A stretch of DNA of 31,293 nt from Bog-159 sp049520215 (GCA_049520215.1 JBEKPZ010000066.1:1-31293); one strand, 5' to 3'; shown: positions 15,797-24,314, counted from the stretch's first letter. Translations and numbers: made by a program. Notes: generated from the sequence alone by a model not told the origin.

Positions 15797-18700
15797 TTTC
15801 AGTTTGCGCGCCGGGGGGCGCGGACTCCGTATGGTTGCCCGGAATTGTGAACTTGAACGTAGCGCCTTGCCCGGTTTCGGATTCCGCCCAGATCCGCCCA
15901 CCCTTGCGTTCGACGATCTTCTTGCAAAGCGCCAGACCGATGCCGGTACCGGGAATTTCTTTTCCATGCAAGCGTTTGAACATGCCGAACACGCGGTCGA
16001 TGTCCTGCGGATCGATCCCGATTCCGTTGTCCCGCACGGTAAACAGCCATCCCTCCGCGGTTTTCTCCGCCGAGACATGGATTTTGGGCGTGTCATCGCC
16101 TCTGTACTTGATCGAATTGGAAATGAGGTTCTGGAAAACCTGCGTCAGCATAACCTCCTCGGCCACCACGGTTGGCAATGGACCGGAAGTCACTATGGCG
16201 CCGCTCTCCGCGATGGCCGCCTGGAGGTTCAGCAGCGCTTTGGCCAGAACGGCGCCGCAATCGATTGGCCCGAAGGTGCCGTGGTCCCGGCCGGCAACTT
16301 CCCAGTAGGACAGCAGCGCTCTCAGCAGCGCCTCGATTCTCAGCGCGCCCTCGGTCGAATAGGCGATGAACTGGTCCGCCTCGTTGCCCAGCTTTCCTGT
16401 ATACTCCCGGCCCAGCAGCTCGGTGAAGTTCACCACCATCCGCAGAGGCTCCTGCAGGTCGTGCGTGAGCGCATAAGCGAAGTGTTCCAGTTCGGCATTG
16501 GTTGTCCGGAGCGCCTCCTCAGCCTGTCTGCGGTCTGTTACATCTTCAATCGCCAGAAGGATGGTCCGCGCTTGCGCATTCGGATTGAAGATTTCGCTGG
16601 CGTTGAGCAGCATTACTTTCCGTCCCACATGTTCGAAGTCGTGGGTCACCTCAAAGTCCCGGAACGTGGAGTGCGTGGGGAGGATGTTCTCCAGCAATTC
16701 GGCCAGTTTCGGGATATTCCATTGTCCGGTCCCGAGGTCGTAGATCAGGCGGCCCTCGGTCTCCCCCGGCACGGCATGGAACGTTTCGTAAAAGGTCTTG
16801 TTGGCCTTGATGACTTGCAGGTTCTGGCTCAGGATCACCAGAGGCTCGCGCACCGTTTCCACAATTGCCTCGGCGAAGTCGGCGCCGCGCTTGGCGGCAT
16901 CGATATCGATGAGCATCAGCACGGCTCCGTCGATTTTGCCGTTGCTTCCCACCGACGGGAGGATGCGCAGCGAATACCAGCGGCCGTGTGCGTCGCGGAT
17001 GTCGCGCGGTTTCCGGTCGCCGCCCTCCATGGCGCCCAATAGCAGCCGCCGCAGGTCGGGTAGTTCCATTTGAGGCTGAAGATCGGTTATCGACCGCCCC
17101 ACGTCGGAAGCGATCAGGTTCAACATCGGTTCAATGGCGCGCGTAAAGCGGCGAATGCGCAGATCCCGCCCAACCATGACCAGGGGTATGCTGATGCTTT
17201 CCAGAAGATTGCTCAGGTCCCGGTTGACTTTGCTGAATTCCATATTGCTGATCTTCAGCTCTTCGTTCAGCGTGTTCAATTCTTCGTTGGCCGATTCCAG
17301 CTCTTCCTGCGCGGTTTCCAGTTCCTCGTTGCCCGCCTGCGCCTCTTCGTTCGCCGCCCTCAGCTCTTCCATCGTGGATGCATTAGCCTCCACGATCGAT
17401 TGCAGATACTCTTTGGTTGCGGCCAACTCGCGCAGCAACTGCGCGCTTCCCCGACGCTCCTCGGCCGCGGGCTCGTGCGCCGCGATGGGGCCACGCTTCG
17501 GCTCAACGTCTTCGAACAGGACCAGGAAATAGCGTTCTTCGGACGAGGACGATCCCGTAAACGGGACGACCTTGATGTTGACGTCCGTTATCTGGCCTCC
17601 GTCTTCAATCCGGAAGCCTTCTTCTTTGGCTGCGGCGTTGGTTTCCTTGGCAGTACGGATCGCCTTGCCCAGGCCCGCGATTAAGCCTTCACGCGCCAGT
17701 TTTAGCAGGTTATGGCTCGGCTCGCCCGGCGAAAGCTCCAGGTATGGAGCGGTACGGCCCCGCACCTGAACGATGTTCATTTCATCGTCGACGACGGCGC
17801 CGGGAGGCCCATGTTCGGCCAGCACCAGCCGGTCGGCCTCTCTCAGCACGTCCAGCCCGGTTCGGGCCTCGGCAGTTCTCTGCGGTAAATCCCCCCGGCC
17901 TTCGGCGCTGCGGCCTTGGCTCTGGCGCGGCGCCGGGGTGCTCGCGGACGGCCGCAGGCAATACACTCTGTGGGTCTTCTCCATTTGATGAAACGAATCG
18001 GACAGCGTGCCGATGCTCTCCGATGGACCAACTACCAGGAAGCCCGTCGGCTTGAGGGCGTAATGCAGGATCGACAAGACCTTGCGCTGCAGCGCCGCGC
18101 CAAGGTAAATCAGTACGTTGCAACAACTGATCAGGTCCAACCTCGAGAAAGGCGGGTCTTCGGCCACATTGTGCCGGGCAAAAACGCAAACGTCCCGGAT
18201 GTTCTTTGTAATCTGGTACCCGCGTTCCGAACGGGCGAAGAACCGCGCCAACCGCTGCGGCGAGACGTGCGCAACTTCGGAGTCCTTGTATATGCCGGCG
18301 CGGGCTCTTGCGACCGCCGTTTCGCTGATATCGGTGGCGAAAATCTCGAACGGAACGCTCTCTCCCGCCTCGTCCAGGAATTCCATCAAGCAGATGGCGA
18401 TCGAATAAGCCTCTTGACCCGTTGCGCACCCGGGCACCCAGATCCGGATGGGGTCCCCGGCAGCCCTATTCTCGACCAGAGCCGGGAATACGCTCGTCTT
18501 CAATTCCTCGAAGGTCGTTGGCTCCCGAAAGAATGCAGTGACGGTGATCAGGCAGTCCTCGCACAATGCGGTGGCTTCCTCGCGATTCTGCTCGAGATGC
18601 CGGCCGTAGTCTTCGAGGCTTTCGAATCCGCGGAGGGTCATGCGCCGCTTGATGCGCCGCGCCAGGGTGCTGGGCTTGTAGTGCGTGAAGTCCACTCCGG

Positions 18701-19484
18701 TGGCGCTCCGTACCAGCCGGAGGATCTTGGCCAGTCTCGGATCTCCCGGCGGCCCAATCGCCTCCCGGGGGTCGATCGGAACATTCGAATGGTGCGCGAT
18801 GGCTACCAGTTGCCGCGCGATTCCGGCCGGCGGCAGGACATAATCCACTGCGCCGGCGGCGATGGCGCTGCGGGGCATGCTGTCGAACTTCGCAGAGCCC
18901 ATTTCCTGGGCGAAGGTGGTGCCGCCCGCGGCTTTGATCGCCTGCAGACCCAGTGTCCCATCCGATGCGGTTCCCGACATCACCACGCCGAGCGCCCGGC
19001 TGCCGCGGTCCGCCGCCAGGGCGCGGAAGAAATCGTCGATCGGCATGTTGCGGCCGCTGACCGGCCGGTCCGGGGAGTGCAGGACTCCACCGGAAATGCT
19101 CAAATTGCGGCGCGGCGGAATCACGTAAACGTGATTGGCCTCGGTGCGAGTCTCCCCTTTCACCTCGGCAATAGACATTTTGGTCGCTTTGGACAGCAAC
19201 TCCGTGAGATGGCTCTCGTGACTCGGATCGAGATGCTGAATCAGCACGAACGCCATGCCGGTATCGTCCGGCAGATGCGTGAGCAACTCGGTGAAGGCCT
19301 CCAGGCCGCCTGCGGAGGCTCCTACACCAACAATGCGGAATGACCCGGCTTCGGCCGGCTCGTCGGCGGCCGCAGGGGAGGTCTTCTTAGCCGGGGGGGT
19401 TGGTCGCTTTGGGCGAGGCGAGTCGGGCGCACGCGGAGAGCGTACAACCCTGCTCGCCCGGCTACCGCCGGTCTTTTGTGCCAA
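15783..19484 (-). CDS. CheB-CheR-PAS-histidine kinase fusion (about 1233 aa)
   Basis: Large cytoplasmic signalling hybrid. After a Pro/Arg/Lys-rich leader comes a CheB methylesterase domain with triad Ser57 (GVGASAGG), His84 (IQHLDPSH) and Asp175 (MSGTASDGTLGL), but without a receiver domain. A CheR methyltransferase follows, about residues 250-510, with the SAM motif at 353-361 (CATGQEAYS) and the ISCCNVLIYL block. Next are a PAS-like segment, a long Glu-rich coiled coil (EELETAQEELESANEELNTL), further PAS domains and a histidine kinase with His1008 (THDLQEPLR), NLISNSIKY, DNGIGID and GTGIGLALCK. Fusions of this type occur widely as orphans in soil bacteria. Start TTG 19484 is the first possible start after an in-frame stop but has a weak ribosome-binding site, so the exact start is open. 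No chemotaxis operon is nearby. Confidence 0.92.
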   Translation of the reverse strand: MAQKTGGSRASRVVRSPRAPDSPRPKRPTPPAKKTSPAAADEPAEAGSFRIVGVGASAGGLEAFTELLTHLPDDTGMAFVLIQHLDPSHESHLTELLSKATKMSIAEVKGETRTEANHVYVIPPRRNLSISGGVLHSPDRPVSGRNMPIDDFFRALAADRGSRALGVVMSGTASDGTLGLQAIKAAGGTTFAQEMGSAKFDSMPRSAIAAGAVDYVLPPAGIARQLVAIAHHSNVPIDPREAIGPPGDPRLAKILRLVRSATGVDFTHYKPSTLARRIKRRMTLRGFESLEDYGRHLEQNREEATALCEDCLITVTAFFREPTTFEELKTSVFPALVENRAAGDPIRIWVPGCATGQEAYSIAICLMEFLDEAGESVPFEIFATDISETAVARARAGIYKDSEVAHVSPQRLARFFARSERGYQITKNIRDVCVFARHNVAEDPPFSRLDLISCCNVLIYLGAALQRKVLSILHYALKPTGFLVVGPSESIGTLSDSFHQMEKTHRVYCLRPSASTPAPRQSQGRSAEGRGDLPQRTAEARTGLDVLREADRLVLAEHGPPGAVVDDEMNIVQVRGRTAPYLELSPGEPSHNLLKLAREGLIAGLGKAIRTAKETNAAAKEEGFRIEDGGQITDVNIKVVPFTGSSSSEERYFLVLFEDVEPKRGPIAAHEPAAEERRGSAQLLRELAATKEYLQSIVEANASTMEELRAANEEAQAGNEELETAQEELESANEELNTLNEELKISNMEFSKVNRDLSNLLESISIPLVMVGRDLRIRRFTRAIEPMLNLIASDVGRSITDLQPQMELPDLRRLLLGAMEGGDRKPRDIRDAHGRWYSLRILPSVGSNGKIDGAVLMLIDIDAAKRGADFAEAIVETVREPLVILSQNLQVIKANKTFYETFHAVPGETEGRLIYDLGTGQWNIPKLAELLENILPTHSTFRDFEVTHDFEHVGRKVMLLNASEIFNPNAQARTILLAIEDVTDRRQAEEALRTTNAELEHFAYALTHDLQEPLRMVVNFTELLGREYTGKLGNEADQFIAYSTEGALRIEALLRALLSYWEVAGRDHGTFGPIDCGAVLAKALLNLQAAIAESGAIVTSGPLPTVVAEEVMLTQVFQNLISNSIKYRGDDTPKIHVSAEKTAEGWLFTVRDNGIGIDPQDIDRVFGMFKRLHGKEIPGTGIGLALCKKIVERKGGRIWAESETGQGATFKFTIPGNHTESAPPGAQTENGRL

Positions 19485-19648
19485 ACGTTACCATTACCTT
19501 TCTCTCGCCGGAACGGGACGGGTGTCCTTGGACCCGGAGTTGGACCAATGGAGCACGTGAGATGCCATTCTGGCCAGGGTATCGGCGCCGGTCTGTAGAC
19601 ACTCGCGATTGGCGGCCGGCCTACACTGAAATTGTAACGCCGTGTTTC

Positions 19649-19729
19649 GGTGGGGCAGACGATCGGTTTTTGTCGTCTGCCAGCGCTCCCGAAGGCGGCA
19701 GACCACAAGAGGCGATGGTCTGCCCCACC
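19649..19729. repeat. 81-bp inverted doublet of hairpin repeats (type 1)
   Basis: The left hairpin pairs GGCAGACGA (19654-19662) with TCGTCTGCC (19673-19681). The right hairpin pairs GGCAGACCA (19697-19705) with TGGTCTGCC (19716-19724). The outer ends GGTGGGGCAGAC and GTCTGCCCCACC are perfect inverses, so the two halves can also pair with each other. It lies between the end of hemB and the start of the CheB-CheR kinase gene, in the 264-base gap that holds nothing else I recognise. Confidence 0.85.
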
Positions 19730-19748
19730 TAAGTAGTCTAGGTGAAAG

Positions 19749-20720
19749 TCATGCCAGCAATCTGGCGGCCGGCTTGGCGAAATACGTCAGGATGATCTGC
19801 GCTCCCGCGCGGCGGATGCACGTCAGGCTCTCGATCATGGCCCGGTCATGGTCGATCCAGCCGTTGCGGGCGGCGGCTTCGATCATGGAAAACTCCCCGC
19901 TCACCTGGTAGGCGGCGATGGGCACGTCGAAACGCCGGCGGGCTTCGTGGATCAGGTCGAGGTAGGGCATGGCGGGCTTGATCATGATCATATCGGCGCC
20001 CTCCCCCAGGTCCAGTTCAATTTCCCGCATGGCTTCGCGCCCGTTGGCGGGGTCCATCTGGTAGCTGCGCCGGTCCCCGAACTGCGGCGTGGATTCCGCA
20101 GCCTCGCGGAACGGCCCGTAGAACACCGAGGCGAACTTGGCGGCGTAGGACAGGATCGGAATGCGGGAGAAGCCGCTCGAGTCCAACTCGCGGCGGATGG
20201 CGGCCACGCGCCCATCCATCATGTCCGAAGGGGCCACCATATCGGCACCGGCGCGCGCGTGCGAAACCGCCGAGGCGGCCAGCCATTCCAGCGTCTGGTC
20301 GTTATCCACTTCGCCCGCGACGATCTTGCCGCAATGCCCGTGGCTGGTATATTCGCAATTGCAGACGTCGGTAACGATCAGCAGGCTGGGATCCTGGCTG
20401 CGGATGGCGCGGATGGCGCGCTGCACGATGCCATCGTCGGCGTAAGCCCCGGAGGCCGTTTCGTCTTTGCTTTCCGGCAGGCCAAACAGGATCACGCCGC
20501 CGATGCCGAGCGCCCGCACCTCGGCGCACTCCCGTACGATTTCGTCCACGGAGAGTTGGAAATTGCCGGGCATGGCCCCGATTTCGCGGCGGATGCCCTC
20601 GCCCGGGCAGGCAAAAAGCGGCAGGATGAACTCGGCCGGATCCAGGCGGGTCTCCCGGACCAGGCTGCGGATCGGCTCGCTCGAGCGCAACCGGCGCATG
20701 CGGTGTATGGGGAACGGCAT
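19749..20720 (-). CDS. hemB: Porphobilinogen synthase (delta-aminolevulinic acid dehydratase)
   Basis: Condenses two 5-aminolevulinate molecules to porphobilinogen in tetrapyrrole (haem) synthesis; cytoplasmic homo-octamer in known members. The zinc-binding cysteines are present as C120, C122 and C130 (TDVCNCEYTSHGHCG), so this is a zinc-type enzyme. The two active-site lysines are K195 (SYAAKFAS) and K248 (MIMIKPAMPYLD). Length 323 is normal. The start may be ATG 20720 or the in-frame ATG 20699 (eighth residue). A TACAAT -10-like box on the minus strand at 20733-20728 is so close that transcripts starting at 20720 would be leaderless, which favours the second ATG or a leaderless message. It stands alone; no other haem genes are visible. 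Confidence 0.96.
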   Translation of the reverse strand: MPFPIHRMRRLRSSEPIRSLVRETRLDPAEFILPLFACPGEGIRREIGAMPGNFQLSVDEIVRECAEVRALGIGGVILFGLPESKDETASGAYADDGIVQRAIRAIRSQDPSLLIVTDVCNCEYTSHGHCGKIVAGEVDNDQTLEWLAASAVSHARAGADMVAPSDMMDGRVAAIRRELDSSGFSRIPILSYAAKFASVFYGPFREAAESTPQFGDRRSYQMDPANGREAMREIELDLGEGADMIMIKPAMPYLDLIHEARRRFDVPIAAYQVSGEFSMIEAAARNGWIDHDRAMIESLTCIRRAGAQIILTYFAKPAARLLA

Positions 20721-20805
20721 CCCCTAAATTGTAGCTCAGGGCGCCCCAAAAGCCCTCCGGACACCCTAACCGCGTTAAGGTTCGAAAAAATAAACGCAAA
20801 TACCC

Positions 20806-20833
20806 TTGACAAGGGCCTGCGCTTCATTAGAAT
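20806..20833 (+). promoter_or_regulatory. Consensus sigma70-type promoter
   Basis: TTGACA (20806-20811) and TAGAAT (20828-20833) are 16 bases apart and point at the 47-residue cysteine protein, whose ATG follows 20 bases later. The -35 box lies within the palindrome CCCTTG-A-CAAGGG (20803-20815), a possible operator. Confidence 0.65.
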
Positions 20834-20852
20834 AAATCCTAAGTCTTGCTTT

Positions 20853-20996
20853 ATGCAGCAGCACCCTTGCGAGCACAACCGTACCGAGATCATCGCCAGG
20901 CGCGATGGCGTGGAATACCTGGAATGTCTGGATTGCCGCCAGATCTTCGAAGCCGAAGACCTCGAACCCGTAACAGTTGAGGAAGACGACGAGTAG
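20853..20996 (+). CDS. 47-residue cysteine/histidine protein, probable zinc ribbon
   Basis: Very small, acidic, cytoplasmic-type protein. Candidate metal ligands are Cys6 and His8 (HPCEHN) and Cys25 and Cys28 (ECLDC), the spacing of a minimal zinc ribbon. The middle reads REDGVE-like (IIARRDGVEYLE), and the tail is strongly acidic (EAEDLEPVTVEEDDE). I recall no named family. Reality is supported by the ATG at 20853 lying just downstream of a strong promoter with a short leader, and by a coherent protein pattern. Divergent from hemB, with about 130 bases between them. The ribosome-binding site is poor, so translation may start on a very short leader. Confidence 0.65.
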   Translation: MQQHPCEHNRTEIIARRDGVEYLECLDCRQIFEAEDLEPVTVEEDDE

Positions 20997-21070
20997 CGCT
21001 GGGGCCGCGTCCTCAGCCCGCTCAGTGTGCCTCTCTACCTCATCTGCCTCCTGGTCTGCGCATGCCGGAA

Positions 21071-21222
21071 TGTGGGGCAGGCCCTCGGCCTGCGGCGGCC
21101 TCTCAGGCCGCCTATTCTAGCAGGTTGCCAACCTGCAAGGCCGATTGTCAATCGGCCTTCGCGAGCGAAGCTCGCGTTAGCCGGCTAAAAAGCCGGCTGC
21201 GGGCAAAATGCCCGCCCTCCAA
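21071..21222. repeat. Run of seven abutting perfect hairpins
   Basis: Seven different hairpins follow one another with almost no spacing: 21077-21093 (7 bp, loop CTC), 21094-21112 (8 bp, CTC), 21120-21136 (7 bp, GCC), 21137-21159 (10 bp, GTC), 21160-21176 (7 bp, GAA), 21179-21198 (8 bp, AAAA) and 21199-21215 (7 bp, AAA). The left end TGTGGGGCAGGCC (21071-21083) equals the left end of the element at 12697, and the right end GCCCGCCCTCCAA equals that at 1741-1753. It lies in the 20997-21268 gap upstream of the padR-type gene. Confidence 0.88.
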
Positions 21223-21224
21223 AC

Positions 21225-21271
21225 TTGACACGTCCGCCTCTCGCATGGGACACTGACATAGTCTAACTATG
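21225..21271 (+). promoter_or_regulatory. Promoter with palindrome across the start codon of the PadR gene
   Basis: TTGACA at 21225-21230 is a -35 candidate; the best -10 at normal distance is the weak GACACT (21249-21254). The perfect inverted repeat CATAGT-CTA-ACTATG (21257-21271) ends in the ATG start codon (21269-21271). Such a site could be the autoregulatory operator of the PadR protein. Confidence 0.45.
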
Positions 21272-21610
21272 GCAGAGAGCCCGAGACGCGACGAAATTCC
21301 CCCCGGCACCCTTTACATGCTGATCCTGAAGATGCTGGCCCGCCACGGCCAGCTTCATGGGTACGAGATCGCCAATGCCATTCAGCAAGTGTCCGGCGAT
21401 GTGCTGCAAGTCGAAGAAGGGTCGCTGTATCCGGCGCTGCAGCGCATGCTGCTGAAGGGCTGGGTGACGGCGGAATGGGGCGTGACGGCGGGTAACCGGC
21501 GGGCGCGCTATTACCAGCTCACGGCGCCGGGCCGCAGGCAGCTCCTGGCCGAAGTGGACCAATACCAGCGAGTGAACGGGGCGATTCACAAGATTCTGCA
21601 AACAGTCTGA
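21269..21610 (+). CDS. PadR family transcriptional regulator (acidobacterial type)
   Basis: DNA-binding repressor-type protein with an N-terminal winged helix: GTLYMLILKMLARHGQLHGYEI, then VEEGSLYPALQRMLLKGWV (recognition region) and NRRARYYQLTAPGRRQLL (wing). 113 residues, the usual short form with a C-terminal dimerisation helix. In acidobacteria this subtype is typically encoded just before duplicated orphan permeases, exactly as here: the permease starts 10 bases after the stop. It likely controls its own operon, and a palindrome covers its start codon. The signal it senses is unknown. Confidence 0.92.
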   Translation: MAESPRRDEIPPGTLYMLILKMLARHGQLHGYEIANAIQQVSGDVLQVEEGSLYPALQRMLLKGWVTAEWGVTAGNRRARYYQLTAPGRRQLLAEVDQYQRVNGAIHKILQTV

Positions 21611-21620
21611 GGTACGGTCG

Positions 21621-24314
21621 ATGACCTGGATTCGTGAATTCTGGCGGCAACTGCGCTACCGGCTCTCGGGCGCGCGCTTTGACCAAGACCTGGCGGAAGA
21701 GATGCGTCTGCATCTGGACCTGCGCGCTGCCGACAAACAGGCGGACGGCCTGGCGCCCGATGCAGCGCGGGCGGCCGCGCGGCGGCAGTTCGGCAATGCG
21801 GCGCAACTTCAGGAGTCGAGCCGCGAAGCGTGGGGCTGGGCCCTGCTCGATTCCACGCGGCAAGACATCCGCTACAGCCTGCGCACCATGGCGGCGAATC
21901 CCGGCTTCACCGCCACGGCGGTGTTGTCGCTGGCGTTGGGCATCGGCGCGAACACGGCAATTTTCAGCATCCTGAACGCGGTGGTGCTGCGGTCGCTGCC
22001 GGTGGAAGATCCGCAGCGGCTGGTGCAGGTCAGGCCCGGGCCGGACGGCGACGATGTGTTCACGAATCCGATCTGGGAACAAGTGCGCGACCGCCAGCAG
22101 GCGTTCTCAGGCACGCTGGCCTATTCGCCGAAGGCCTTCGATGTGGCTGATGGCGGCGACAGCCATTACGTGAACGGCTTGTGGGTGAGTGGAGATTTCT
22201 TCCGCGTGCTCGGCGTGCCGGCCATCCAGGGGCGCGTTTTCACTCGCGACGAAGACCGGCGCGGCACACCGCCTCTGGCGGTGATCAGCTACCGCTTCTG
22301 GAAGCGCAATTTCGGCGGCGAGAGTGGCGTCGTCGGCAAGACCGTGCGCCTGGATCGTCATACCTTCGAAATCGTGGGCGTAACGCCGCCCTGGTTTCGC
22401 GGCCTCGATAACGACTGGGGGTTTGATGTAGCGATCCCGATCGCCTGCGACCCGATCTTCCATCCCGGGCGCAATGCTCTGGATGAGCGTTCGCAATGGT
22501 GGCTGCGCATCCTTGGTCGCCTGCCGGCGGGAGAAAGCATCGAGCAGGCCCGCGACCGCATGAAGGCCATTGCACCGGACGTCTTTCGCGCTACTATCCC
22601 GCAAGACTTGCCCGCGGAAGCGCAAAAGGGATACCTGCAGAACTCTTTCTTCCTGAAACCGGCAAGTACCGGCTTCTCCGAGATGGGGATGCAGTATCGC
22701 ACCGTGCTGTATACCATGATGGCCATCGTGGGCCTGGTGCTGTTAATCGCCTGCGCCAACATCGCCAATCTGCTGCTGGCGCGCGCGACCGCGCGGCAAC
22801 GGGAGTTCTCCGTGCGCCTGGCGATCGGCGCGGGCCGCGCGCGCGTCATCCGGCAGTTGATGACCGAGAGCCTGCTGCTGGCGGCGTTCGGCTCGGCGGC
22901 CGGCCTGCTGCTGGCTTCCTGGGGCGGCCGTCTGCTGATTCACCTGCTTGCGACTACGCATAATCCGCTGGATATCGACCTGTCACTGGATTCCCGCGTG
23001 CTGGCGTTCACCATTGGCGCGGCGATCCTGACGGCGCTTCTGTTCGGCCTGGCGCCGGCATTTCGCGCGGCCGGTGCCGAGCTGAACCAGGTGATGAAGG
23101 AGAATCCGGCTACCGCTGCGCGCGCAGCGGGGCGTTTCAATTTGGGCAAGGCTATGGTTGCCGGGCAGGTGGCGCTTTCGCTGGTGCTGCTGGTGGCCGC
23201 GGGACTATTCCTGGGAACGCTGCGCAACCTATGGACGGTGGACACTGGATTCACGCGGCACAACGTCCTGGTGATCGCGGCGGATGGGGAGCAGGCGGCT
23301 ATCCCGCTTGGGCAGAGCGCCAACACCTATCGCGAAATCCTGGACCGCCTGCGCGCGCTACCTGGCGTTACCGCGGCGGCCACCGCGCTGCTCACGCCCC
23401 TCAATCCCGAAGGCTGGGCCCAGCCGGTAAGCCCCGAGGGCATGGCGCCGGGATCGGCGGGAGACACGTTGATGTTTTTCAACCGGGTGTCGCCCGGATA
23501 TTTCGCGACGCTACGCACGCCGCTGTTATTGGGTCGCGACTTCGACGATCGCGACACCCTGAAATCGCCGAGGGTCATGATTGTGAATGAGTCGGCGGCC
23601 CGTCAGTTCTTCGGCGCGGCGAATCCCATCGGCAAAACTATCGGCTTGGGCCCACGCACGCCCGATAATGCTGTCTTCCAGATCGTGGGGGTGGTGAAAG
23701 ACACCAAGTACAATCGGATTGACGAACCGGACCGGCGGATCGGCTATTTCGCTGCCGGGCAGGATATGGAGCCGCCGCCCAGGATTCAATTTACGCTGCG
23801 GTCGGACATCCCGGTGGAGACCTTGGTTCCCGCGGCGCGCGCCGCGATTCTGGGCTTGAACCGCGGCATCTCGCTGCAATTCCGCAGCCTCGAAACGCAG
23901 GTGAACGAATCGCTGTTGCAACCGCGTATCGTGGCGCTGCTCTCGTCCGTTTTCGGTTCGCTCGCGCTGCTGCTGGCCATGGTGGGTCTGTATGGGGTTA
24001 CGTCGTATGCGGTGACGCGGCGCAAAGGCGAGATCGCCATCCGGATGGCCCTGGGCGCGGCGCGCGGGTCCGTGGTGCGGCTGATGCTGCGCGACGTGGT
24101 GGTGCTGCTGGCGCTGGGAATGGCGGCGGGGCTGGCGGCCTCGCTGGCTGCCGGGCGGCTGGTTGCGAGCCTGCTGTTCGGGGTGCAGCCGCGTGATCCG
24201 GTACAACTGGCCGGCGCGGTGGTGGTCTTGGCGGCGGCAACTGCTGTGGCAGCGTATCTGCCCGCGCGGCGTGCGGCGCGGCTGGATCCGATGGCGGCTT
24301 TGCGGGAAGAGTAG
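21621..24314 (+). CDS. MacB-like duplicated orphan ABC permease (ADOP family, 897 aa)
   Basis: Inner-membrane protein with two MacB/FtsX-type permease halves in one chain. A cytoplasmic N-terminus (REFWRQLRYRLSGARFDQDL) precedes the first helix (FTATAVLSLALGIGANTAIFSI, about residues 94-115) and a large periplasmic MacB-PCD-like domain. Helices around LYTMMAIVGLVLLIACANIANLLL and the following ARATARQREFSVRLAIGAGR are FtsX-typical. The second half repeats the plan and ends with YGVTSYAVTRRKGEIAIRMALGA and PARRAARLDPMAAL. No ATPase subunit is encoded nearby, hence orphan. The substrate is unknown; MacB relatives extrude peptides or act in mechanotransmission. Follows the PadR gene by 10 bases, with GAGG before ATG 21621. 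Confidence 0.93.
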   Translation: MTWIREFWRQLRYRLSGARFDQDLAEEMRLHLDLRAADKQADGLAPDAARAAARRQFGNAAQLQESSREAWGWALLDSTRQDIRYSLRTMAANPGFTATAVLSLALGIGANTAIFSILNAVVLRSLPVEDPQRLVQVRPGPDGDDVFTNPIWEQVRDRQQAFSGTLAYSPKAFDVADGGDSHYVNGLWVSGDFFRVLGVPAIQGRVFTRDEDRRGTPPLAVISYRFWKRNFGGESGVVGKTVRLDRHTFEIVGVTPPWFRGLDNDWGFDVAIPIACDPIFHPGRNALDERSQWWLRILGRLPAGESIEQARDRMKAIAPDVFRATIPQDLPAEAQKGYLQNSFFLKPASTGFSEMGMQYRTVLYTMMAIVGLVLLIACANIANLLLARATARQREFSVRLAIGAGRARVIRQLMTESLLLAAFGSAAGLLLASWGGRLLIHLLATTHNPLDIDLSLDSRVLAFTIGAAILTALLFGLAPAFRAAGAELNQVMKENPATAARAAGRFNLGKAMVAGQVALSLVLLVAAGLFLGTLRNLWTVDTGFTRHNVLVIAADGEQAAIPLGQSANTYREILDRLRALPGVTAAATALLTPLNPEGWAQPVSPEGMAPGSAGDTLMFFNRVSPGYFATLRTPLLLGRDFDDRDTLKSPRVMIVNESAARQFFGAANPIGKTIGLGPRTPDNAVFQIVGVVKDTKYNRIDEPDRRIGYFAAGQDMEPPPRIQFTLRSDIPVETLVPAARAAILGLNRGISLQFRSLETQVNESLLQPRIVALLSSVFGSLALLLAMVGLYGVTSYAVTRRKGEIAIRMALGAARGSVVRLMLRDVVVLLALGMAAGLAASLAAGRLVASLLFGVQPRDPVQLAGAVVVLAAATAVAAYLPARRAARLDPMAALREE

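Noticed and set aside
17916..19343. Long open frame on the plus strand opposite the CheB-CheR kinase
   Set aside because: It is the antisense of a gene with clear domains; its translation is Arg/Gly/His-rich with no recognisable motif.
15783..19484. Chemotaxis operon member
   Set aside because: No receptor, CheA, CheW or CheY gene is nearby, and the PAS/kinase tail marks an orphan signalling hybrid.
20721..20852. Riboswitch or attenuator between hemB and the small cysteine gene
   Set aside because: Only promoter boxes and short palindromes are visible; the leaders look too short for a known riboswitch.
21077..21215. CRISPR-like array
   Set aside because: The units share a fold but not a repeat sequence, and there are no regular spacers or cas genes.
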